Shown here: one piece after another, positions 1-9,100 of the stretch
How the letters are laid out: every line of letters starts with the position of its first letter
Numbering within the stretch: position 1 is the stretch's first letter
NCBI GenBank assembly: GCA_026770595.1
Contig: MU633554.1
Coordinates: 6,908 to 19,955 of the forward strand
Length of the DNA stretch: 13,048 nucleotides
Reading direction: 5' to 3'
From: Ochromonadaceae sp. CCMP2298
Lineage: Eukaryota; Sar; Synurophyceae; Ochromonadales; Ochromonadaceae
Program-made: the position numbers and the translations under genes
The notes under the pieces: model-generated
Told to the model about the DNA's origin: nothing
Database searches by the model: none
What the model saw: only the letters and a program-made list of their open reading frames with translations

Positions 1-1
1 G

Positions 2-515
2 GATGAGCTGAGGGACGTGACGAGCCAGACGGCAGATGCGTCTACCAACTGGCGTCTAAGAAAGAAGTTATTGAAGACTGCGAACCAGGGTGGGGGAGGG
101 GGTACTAGCACTGGGGGCGGGGGTGGGGGTGGCGGGGACGCGCTGAGCTACGAGCAGATCCACTCGTTGCTGCAGACGCAGACACAAGCCAGCGAGGGGG
201 TGCGGCGGTCCATCGCAGAGGCAGAGGCCTTCCTACACAGCGCGCGTTCCCAGCTTCCCCCACAGGGGACCCAGAGTGCAGGGGAGTCTCTCCCAGACCT
301 GGGACTTGATTTGGACCAGGTCATGCTGCGTGGGAGGGTGGCGGAGTGCGAGGACGGGCTGCGCAGATTACGGAACGAGCAGGGGACGCTGGGGCCCAGT
401 GTGGAGCGGCTGCAGCGACTGCTGAGGATTGCCACGCCGGCGCTGGGCTCGTTGGTGAGGAAGGGAGTGGTGGAGGGTGGGATAGCGAGGGGAGTGGAGG
501 TCGGGGCCGCTGCTC

Positions 516-546
<31 letters not shown>

Positions 547-944
547 CGCTTCCGTGCCTGCGAGGGGCCCACTGATGGCAGAGGAAGCTACCAAGCCAGA
601 GGTGAAAGAGGTAGAGGTAGAGGCGGTAGGGACAGATGCAGAGGCAGAGGCGCAGGTAGAGGCAGAAACAGAGACAGGGGCAGAAGCAAAAGCGGGGGTG
701 GGGGTGGGGGCGAGAGTGGGTGCGGGTGCGGGTGCGGGTGCGGATATTTTTTGCGTAGCGGGTCCGCCCTTGGGTCTGGAGGCTCTGCAGCAGTTCGTGG
801 AGCAGGAGAAGCAGGCCGAGGCAGAGGCTGTGAAGGCGAGGGAGCGGGAGCAGCGGGAGAGGGAGAGGGAGAGGGAGAGGGATGCAGGGGAGGGTAAGAA
901 GAAGCCTCCTAGTAGACCCACTCCTGCACCCACCCCTGCCCCTA

Positions 945-975
<31 letters not shown>

Positions 976-1078
976 CCCGGCTAAGGGTCTGCTGCAGGGA
1001 GGGGAGCGCGTGTGGGTGCCGCCGCCCAAACAGAAGGGGGACGGAAAGACCTCTCTCAACGCCAAATATGGTTATTGA
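2..1078 (+). CDS. Kanadaptin-like (SLC4A1AP-like) protein, C-terminal part, 5' partial
   Basis: The frame is open from base 2 to a TGA at 1076-1078, so the N-terminus lies left of the window; the GTG at 17 is simply an internal valine. No intron is needed. The visible part is about 358 residues. It opens with a DExxDxT motif (DELRDVT) and a basic WRLRKKLLKT segment, followed by a Gly run, a helical stretch around SYEQIHSLLQ, and a second helix with an LRRLRNEQ core. Then come low-complexity tracts: poly-Ala, (AE)n/(VE)n, GAGAG, (RE)n and (SA)n. It ends in WVPPPKQKGDGKTSLNAKYGY. From memory, kanadaptin-family proteins carry a DE-[FL]-x-D-x-T motif before a helical region and end in a WVPP...GDG+TxLN-KYGY tail, which is the basis for the name. 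The FHA domain that would confirm it would be upstream, outside the window. The gene converges on the large minus-strand gene. Confidence 0.5.
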
Positions 1079-1449
1079 GTACGGATACTTAGACCCGAAC
1101 CACACCACCAACACCAACACTCCACCACACACACTCCAACACTTCAACACTACCTTCAACCTTCACCATCTCACCACCTCCTACACCCCCTCTCTCCCAC
1201 TGTGGCAGTACGCCGGATGAACGAATGCACATCGCACGTACCATACACCATACACACATATTGTACCTGTTTGTATCTGATCCCTAAACAACGAAAAAAC
1301 GTGATTTCAAAACCAGTACCAATTATTAGTAAACCTATTCAACATCAATTAGTTCGATTTTGGGGAATAAACGGTACAAAGGAAAATCTGGGAATGGTAA
1401 ATACATAGGCAAATATATATTTTCTGACGAGAGGACTTTCTGCGCCCCG
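1079..1449. other. Convergent intergenic region (3' flanks of both genes)
   Basis: This stretch lies between the TGA of the plus-strand gene and the TAG (1450-1452) of the minus-strand gene. I see no coding region that looks real. Bases 1098-1201 contain no G on the plus strand, only A, C and T. An AATAAA hexamer at 1366-1371 (+) is the only canonical poly(A) signal for the plus gene and is far from its stop. AGTAAAC at 1328-1334 (+) resembles the AGTRAAY signal known from Giardia. No convincing signal was found for the minus-strand gene. Confidence 0.5.
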
Positions 1450-4400
1450 CTAGAGGATTTTCTTCATCCCGCCCAGCGTCCTTTTGCGCAGGTACTTCCT
1501 CAGCGAGAGGATGGGGAAGCAGCCGTTCCCGTGCGAGCGGTACAGCAGCCTCAGCCATCCGTAGTCCCTGGGCCCCCCTGTGCGCCCCCCGTCATCTCGG
1601 TAGGTCCAAGTGACGGGCAGGGACCACCCAGGCACGGGGTCGTCGTACCGTCCCCAGCGGTACTCTGTCTGCTCCCAGTTATCCCCGGGCTCTGCGACGG
1701 CCAAGCACACGAGGATCTTGACCCACTCGCGGTGGTCGTAGCGGCGCAGGTCGAGGCGGTAGAGGCGGTCGGGGCGCATGGGGTCGAACACGTTCATGAT
1801 GCCCACGCGGTGCAGCAGCTAACGGGGGGGGGCGTGGAGAGGGTTTGGGGGTGTGGGTGTGGGGGTGGGTGTTGAGTTAGGTTAGGGTTAGATAGATAGA
1901 GGTGGTATATAGAGGTAGTGCAGAGGTAGTGTATAGAGCGTACCTCGTCCTGCTCCCCCTTGGTCAGCACGTTGTCGAATATGGCGCACAGGTTCTCCAG
2001 ATCCACGATGTGCGAGAAGACCGACGTCACCACCTGCACTCTCAGGAGCCCCTCATCTGGCGGGAAGAACTCCAGCAGCCTGGAGAGCTGCTCCACAGTG
2101 ATGTACAGAGACGGCATCATCAGCTGCAGCTCCACTACGCGTCGGTAGGCCAGGGGGTAGATGGGGGAGAAATAGGTCTTGGGGGGGTGGGGGGCCTTGC
2201 GCATTTCTTCGGGGGTTGTGGGGCGCTCGCTGGCTGAGTAGTTGGCTCTGGAGACGTCGCGCATGCGCTCTTCTGGGTAGATGTCGTAGAAGAAGTGCGA
2301 TGTGTCCATGTACTCCTGGTAGATGTCTTTCAGGGTTTGCGACTGCGGGGATACGGGGGGGTGGGAGGTTTGCGGTGGGGGGGGTGGGGGGGATGTGGGA
2401 AGTGGTGTTTGATGGATGGTGTGCGGTGCAGTATGTAGTGTTAGTGTTGATTATTAAGTGTTTAATATGTGGAAGAGGGTACGAGAGATCGAGACTGTGG
2501 TGTACAGCACTAAGCACACAGCACAGCACAGTAGCACAGAGTAGCACCCCACACACACCCAGCACAGCAGAGCCCAGCCCAGCCCAGCACAGCAGCACAG
2601 CACACAGTACGTACCGTCATCGGCGGTTCCGGCTCCAGGCTCGGGAAGTTGTCCAAGTCTAGGTGGAAACCGGGACTAAGTTGGGTGAACGGACTTTTGC
2701 TGCGGTTGGATTTTGAGGTCCGGAACTTGGTAGATGGCGCGAGGGCTGGGTGATCCGTAGGTGATCCGGAGATAGATTGTGATCTGTTCATACTTGGGGG
2801 TGTGAATGTATTTCTGCGGGTGGTGTTTTGCTCGCCATCGTCTAGAAAGAGGGGGTTAAATACGCATTATAGTAGAGAAAGAGAGGGTTTAATACACATT
2901 ATAGTATAGTCGGAGGGGTTTAAATACACATTATAGTAAAGAAGGAGGGGGTTAAAAACACATTATAGTACCTCCGTTCCAGGATTTGTGGGATTCGTTG
3001 GGATCGTCGTGCTCGTCCATATTGCCCATCTAAGAATTGAATCAAATATAAATAAGGATAATATTAAATCTGTAAGAACCATTTTCACATATTTCAAATA
3101 ATTTACCTCCAAGTCCCCCTCCTCTTGCATTGAGTGCTCATGCCGCATCCGAACCTGTAGAATAATTAAATAGAGTTGAAGAGGGTTAAATAGATATTTT
3201 AAGAGGGTTAAATAGAGGGTTATATTGTTATACATATTTGGAGGATTGATTCTCACCAGCTGATTCCACACCACACTCATATCCCTCAGCCTCAAAACGT
3301 CCACTATGCGCTCCAGTCTCTGGTCGGTCATGGGCAGCTGCCCCTTGCGAGGCTTCATGGTGGACACGTAGTCGCAGTGCAGTAGCTGGGTGGTCTGCAC
3401 ACTGGCGAACCACCTGGATAAACGAATAAATGAAAGATTATAATTATGTGCAGATAAATATTCAAACAATGTATCGGTAATGTGTAGGTTCGATTGTCTT
3501 ACCTGCCCCCCACATTGACAGTCTTATAGCCCAGTTTCTCGTTGCGGAAGTTGGATCTGTTCCCCTTCTGGGAGCTCATACAGCCCGCTTGCTGGCAGAA
3601 CTTTCCCTGTGGGGGTTAATGTTATAGAGGGTATTAAATACACATTATAGTATAGAAGGGGGGGGGGGTTAAATACACGTTATAGCAGAGAAGGGGGGGG
3701 TTAAATACACATTATAGGGGTTAAATACGCATCATACCTCAGTGACAGAGATAGCTCCGAGACGGCGCCCCCCGTTTCTCTGGTCTGGTGTTTTCGTACG
3801 AGAAGGAGAGTATTAATAAGAATGAGAATAATAACTGGAATAATAACACTTATGAGAATAAGATTAATACCTGGAATCTTCATATCTACGCAGTAGTGGC
3901 CTGTGTGCATGCCGACGTAGGAGTTGTACAGTTGTCCCAGTTTACATCGCAGGGCGAACTTTCCCTGTTAATCATAATATAGGAGTGGGTTTTATACATA
4001 ATCACAATATAGAAGGAGTGGGCTAAATAAGCATAGAAGGGGTTTTAATAAGCATAGTGGGTTTAAATGTCATACCTTGTCGTTGAGGTTGGTTTCTATG
4101 AACTTAATAGCCTGCTCCTCGTTCACTATCTGGGGCAGGATGGACGCCATCAGCTCCAGGGGCATGCGATTCATGCCTGTGTATGTGTATGAGTATATGT
4201 GTATGTGTATGAGCATAAGAATGAGTGTAAGGTATAAGGTATAAAGTACAAGTCATAAGTTATGAGTAAAAAGGTAAAAGGTATAAGTGTAAGTGTAGGT
4301 ATGAGTATGAGTATGAGTATGAGTATGAGAGTGAGTATAAGTAATAGTAATAGTAATAGTAATAGTATAAGTGTAAGTACCCTGCATCTCCTCGAACAGC

Positions 4401-5242
4401 AGTTGGGCTTGGTCGAAGGACAGGAAGAAGTAAGGACTGGAGGTGGTGTTCTGGAATAGGATCTCCCGCTGCTCGTCGGTCTTGGCGGTGCGTATGGACT
4501 AAATGGTAACGATAGGGGTAGGGGAGGGTTGGAAGAAAGGAATGGGGTGATTAGGGGGTGTATGGAGTGTAGGGGGGGGAGGGTTTTGAGAAAATATTTA
4601 ACCCCCTGTTTGTAACCCATATAACCCATATAACCCATAGTTTGTAAATAACTCATATAACCCACAGTTTGTGAATAACCTGGATGATGGTGTCTATGCC
4701 GTGGTCCTCGCCGATATCGAATAGGGTGGGCACGTCGCATTGGTAGGAGAGCTGCACCACGCACAGGCCTGGGAGGGGGGTGGGGTGGGTATGTGGGTGT
4801 TTAGGGGGGGTGCGGGGAGGAGAGAGTAGCAGTGAGTGGATTGCACAGGGCTGTTGGGAAGAGGAGGAGAGGAGAGCGGAGACGAAGTAGAGCAGGAGCA
4901 AATAGCAGAGGCAGAGGAAGAGGAGGCGGGAGAGAGCAGAGCAGCAGAGCAGCAGAGCAGCAGAGGAGCAGAGGGGGAGAGAAACAGGGGCAGAGAAATA
5001 GAGCAGTACATACACACAGGCGAGTAGAGGCAGAGGCAGAGAAGGCAGATGCAGAGGAACTGAGAAATGCAGAATAGAGGCAGAGGAGGAGAGAGTAGAA
5101 GCAGATGAGGAACAGAGCAGCACAGAGCAGCAGAGACAGGCGAGTAGAGGTAGAGGGCTCACCCGAGGGGGGGCACTCCCAGGGCTTGCCCGTAGAGGCG
5201 TCCACGAGGTCCCCCTTGGGCAGGTCCGTCTAGGTTAGGGTA

Positions 5243-5316
<74 letters not shown>

Positions 5317-6030
5317 ATAGGGGTTAGGTTGGATAGGTAATGGGTAGGAGGGGGGGTTAGGGTAGGGTATATAGAATATAGGCATAGAATATAGGCATAG
5401 AGAGGCATACACTATATACTATATCCTATGCCCTTTACCCTATGTCCTATGTCCTATATACATACCTGGCAGAACTCGGTCAGCATTATCTGACCGAACT
5501 CGTTGGCATCGATGGAACCTGACGGGGGAGGGGTCAGGGGTTGTGTAGGAGTGAAGGGGTGGTTTAGGTTTTTTTAATAGGGGTTTTAGGATGGTTGTAG
5601 GGGTGCTTTAGTTTTTTGGATGTTAGCTACCTGACTCGTCCTTGTCGTGCTCGTCCATCAGTCTCTTGGCCACCGCTTGGTCGAAGTTTGCCTTGCCTAG
5701 GGGATGAAGGGTAGGGGGGTAGGGGGGTTAGGGAGGGTAAGGGGTGTTTTAGGGGGGGGTTAAGGGGGGTTAGGGGTGTGTTAGGGAGGGTGTTAGGTGG
5801 GGTGGGGTTAGTGGGGTGAGGGGTGGTAGGGGTGTTTTAGTGTTGTACCTAGGGACTTCAGGGTTTCTAGGAACTCATCGAGCTCCATCGTGCCTGCGGG
5901 GGGGGGTAGGGTTGAGGAGATTGAAGGGATTTGTTGGGGATTGTAGGGTCTAGGAGTTATTCTATTTGCATATAGTAGTATCAAGTAGTAGTAGTAGTAG
6001 TAGTAGGAGTAGTATATATAGTAGTATATA

Positions 6031-6065
<35 letters not shown>

Positions 6066-6084
6066 TATATAGTAGTAGTATATA

Positions 6085-6125
<41 letters not shown>

Positions 6126-6129
6126 TATA

Positions 6130-6168
<39 letters not shown>

Positions 6169-9100
6169 AGGTAGTAGTATATATAGTAGTAGTAGTAGGT
6201 GGAGTGTCTACCTGAGTAGTCGAGGTCGTTCATCACGAACAGGCTGAAGAACACCTCGTACAGAAACACCTCTTGCAGGTCCTGTATGTGTGTGTGTGCG
6301 TGTGTATATATATGTGTGCGTGTGTGTGTGCGCGTGTATGTGTGTGTGTATGTGTGTGTGTATGTGTGTGCGTAATAATATATATATGTGTGCGTGTATG
6401 TGTGTGCGTGTGTGTGTGTATGTGTGTATGTATATATGTGTGTGTGTGCGCGTGTGTATATATGTGTGTGTGGTGGTGGTGGTGGGTTAGTGATTATGGG
6501 GTAGGGGGGTAGGTGTAGGGGATAGGGGGTACGGGGGTTTGGGGGTATGGGGTTAGGGGTGTAGGGGGGTGGGGGGGTAGTGGGGTAGGGGTGGGGATGA
6601 GGGAAAGGACGGTAGGGGGGTGGATAGAGGGGTATGGAGGGTGAGAGGGGCGCGGAGCACACCATTGCCTCCAAACCCAAGCACAAATATCCAAATACAA
6701 ATATATCCACACACAAATCCAACCCCTAGCATCACTTACGTCTCTGCCCTCTCTAGCCGACTTGTCGGCCCACAGGTCCGCCGTCTTCTCGAGCACCGCC
6801 AGCCGCGTCTCCGGGTCCATATTGAAATCAAACTGCGTCATGAGTTTATTCAGATACACACTCGCCTGGGGGGGTGGTTAATGGTAGGGTTAAATACACT
6901 TTGTAGTAGAAAAGGGGGCTAAATACATATTTATGGTATAGGAGGGGGTTAAATACACATTACAGGAGGGGTTTAAATACACATTTACCTCGGGCATATT
7001 ATTTGCCAGCAATTCGTTAGCAGCGCAACGAGAATTCGCATAAAATTCGGCGAGCTTGAACTTTTTCATCTCGCCCTCTGCCCCGTCCTCGGCCGTTATC
7101 AAGTATGATCGGTCCTGGGGGTTAAATACACATTTACAGTATTGAAGGAGGGGGTAAAATACACAATAGTGGGGGTTAAATACACATTAGGAGGGGGTAC
7201 GAGTGTAACGTACCAGTGTAACGGGGACGGCGTTCACTAATAGGCGCACTATGCGGCAGCCCGCCTTGAAGTTGGCCAGGTACATGCACTCGGCGGCTAC
7301 CATCTGTCCGTAGGGCTCCTGGAGGGGGTTAAATGGTGGGATTAAATGGTAGGGTTAAATACGCATTATAGGAGGGGGAGGGGGTTAAATACATAATGTG
7401 TATGTAACCCCCTCCTTTACACCTATATTAATATTATTATCATAGGAAGGGGGGGGCAGGGGTACCTTGAGATTCAGGCGCCACGTGCCGTGCGGGTTTG
7501 CTGCAGAGAATATATTTCCCTCGTCCATCACGCAGTCGCAGTTCATAAAAGACACCTCTAGGGCGCGGTTTTCTCTCGAGGACCGCTGGATGGCTGAGGG
7601 GGTTCAATTCATATAATACCATAAAAGGGGGAGGATTAAATACATATACATACCCATATATACATATATACATGTGTGTTACGTACCTGCCACCAGTGCC
7701 TGTGCGCCTATCTTGCCCAGTGTGTTTCCTGGGGGTGGGGGTTAACGTATTCATTATAGAAGGGGGGTTAAATACACATTTTACAGTATATGGGGTGGTT
7801 GAATACATATATATAGTGTAGGTGAGGGTTACCGTTTATGTTCAGTTTCAGCAGGGTCTCGTTGAAGGCGATGGCGTTGGCCAGCACAGTGGCCGCCTGG
7901 TGGGGGTAACGTATTTATTATAGGAGGGGGTTTAATGTATATTTCAGTACAGAAGGAGGGGGTTTAATGCACGTTTACAGTGCAGAAAGAGGGGATTTAA
8001 TACATATTTATGGGAGGGTTGAATGTTTTTGGGTATATAGGGGGTTACATACACATTTATAGTATTGAGGGGGGATGGGGGGAGGGGTTTTAATACACAT
8101 TTACATATTTACACGTCAGTATAGAGGGGGGTGGGGGGTGTACCTTGGGAGTGAGGGAGTTGTACTCCAGGTCCAGGTGCGTGAGGCCCACATTGATCTG
8201 ACAGATAGGTGGTGTAGATAGGTGGTGATTAAAAGACAGATATATGCACAGAGAAGATGGTTAAAAGACAGATGGGAGGGAGAAGATGATTAAAAGACAC
8301 ATAAAAGACATAGATACAGAGTAAATAGAGAGTATATAGTATACAGCATCAGTTGATGATTTCGGGTGTGGTGGTGATGATCGCCGCCCAGGCAAGAGCA
8401 CAGATATATATAGTACAGTATACAGTACAGTATACAGATATACATAGTATACATGTATACAGATATGTACCTTGAGGGTCTTGCCCAGTATCTGCGCGGG
8501 CATATCTCCGAAGCTGTTGTAGCCCAGGTTGAGAGTGCGCAGGGTCGAATTGATAGCCAGTGCGTCTGATGATAGTCGGATAGAGAAGACGAGTAGACAG
8601 TTCAGATGATGAGAAGACAGGTGGGAGAGAGAGGGAGGTTACAAGACAGTTAGGAGAGAGGAGGCTTAAATACAGTAGGGAGATTCGAAGGGGGTGTTAT
8701 CACCTGCGATAGCGATAGCTGAATCGAGTCGGATAGAGTTCCAGCTTAGGTCTAATTCCGTCAGAGTGCTGGGTTGTAGGTGGTGGGTAGTAGATGTGGT
8801 TAGGTGGGAACAGGTAGGGGTATATATTTTATTACATATATGATAACGCTGGCCCTCACGTGTTCATGCGTATCATCTCGCCTAACGCTTCTCCGCCCGT
8901 GATGAGGTCTGGATTGAGCACGTTCACCATCTCGGCAGCCCCGATGAGGTTTTTCTGTAGACCCAAAGTGCGTATGGATTGGTTGTGCGAAATAGCCTAG
9001 GGTGTAGAGGGTGAGGAGGGGGTGAGGGGTGTAGGATATTTAGAAAGTTGTGTGTGCAGTTAGCATACAAATATTACGACATACCACCACTACCACTACC

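Larger units (their letters stand above)
1450..3154 (-). other. Exons 36-40: acidic/Ser-Pro linker and third module copy at the C-terminus
   Basis: Exons: 3154-3107, 3029-2972, 2841-2615, 2342-1944, 1818-1450. Exons 36-38 encode an acidic then Ser/Pro/Arg-rich stretch ([20 protein letters not shown], then [20 protein letters not shown]) that looks disordered. Exon 39 (residues 1140-1272) is a well-folded, conserved-looking segment with [20 protein letters not shown] and [19 protein letters not shown]. Exon 40 has the third core, [20 protein letters not shown], followed by [18 protein letters not shown] and PGWSLPVTW, and a basic tail ending KKIL. Exons 39 and 40, by far the longest in the gene, encode the most conserved-looking segment. 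Confidence 0.78.
3257..5229 (-). other. Exons 28-35: second copy of the Y-x-V-D-M module, residues 770-1028
   Basis: Exons: 5229-5163, 4768-4680, 4498-4381, 4176-4076, 3964-3871, 3784-3738, 3606-3503, 3413-3257. The segment begins with [20 protein letters not shown] and [14 protein letters not shown], then a helical stretch ([33 protein letters not shown]). The core is [17 protein letters not shown] (residues 913-928) followed by [20 protein letters not shown] (952-971), WFASVQ and [10 protein letters not shown]. From memory this Asp-x-Ser-Gln-x-Gly...FRNE arrangement is conserved in uncharacterised protist LRR/EF-hand proteins. The exon 30 to 31 junction was checked closely: the donor is CAGG|GTAC (exon low end 4381), giving phase 1 and keeping the frame. 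Confidence 0.75.
5466..6281 (-). other. Exons 24-27: two EF-hand calcium-binding motifs
   Basis: Exons: 6281-6212, 5893-5849, 5696-5631, 5518-5466. EF-hand 1 has the 12-residue loop DLDYSGTMELDE (residues 710-721), flanked by helices [13 protein letters not shown] and [10 protein letters not shown]-hand 2 has the loop [12 protein letters not shown] (residues 747-758), flanked by [13 protein letters not shown] and FGQIMLTEF. Both loops keep Asp at 1 and 3, Ser at 5, Gly at 6, a hydrophobic residue at 8 and Glu at 12, so both should bind calcium. Each loop is interrupted by a phase-1 intron inside the Gly-6 codon (introns 5894-6211 and 5519-5630), and a third phase-1 intron separates the two hands. 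Confidence 0.92.

Noticed and set aside
148-1065. Long minus-strand and alternative-frame reading frames opposite the kanadaptin-like gene
   Set aside because: Their composition (Ser-Ala, Pro-Thr, Arg, Leu runs) mirrors the repeats of the real frame, and they lack the conserved end motifs.
1870-1890. TTAGGG-like telomeric repeats (also near 5231, 5345 and 5700-5830)
   Set aside because: Copies are degenerate and lie inside introns. In transcript sense they read CCCTAACC, best explained as branch-site plus C-tract sequence, not as telomere.
1360-2237. Plus-strand reading frames over exons 39 and 40
   Set aside because: They are antisense shadows; the minus-strand frame has conserved-looking protein and valid splice sites on both sides.
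3738-3784. Alternative acceptor CCAG|AG for exon 33 beside the chosen CACCAG|AC
   Set aside because: The downstream choice reads into a stop before the exon ends; the chosen one keeps the frame (KIPDQRNGG).
4076-4498. Apparent frameshift between exons 30 and 31
   Set aside because: An exon end at CAG would break the frame, but the printed sequence has an additional G (CAGG|GTAC), which restores the phase exactly.
4653-5205. Leu/Ser-rich minus-strand frames that might be read as a membrane protein
   Set aside because: They are the CTCTGC repeat of intron 28 read through from exons 28 and 29; the flanking donor and acceptor remove them cleanly.
5966-6512. Poly-Ser, poly-Tyr, Val-Cys and Thr-His reading frames
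   Set aside because: They are translations of the (TAG)n and (TG)n microsatellites inside introns 24 and 23.
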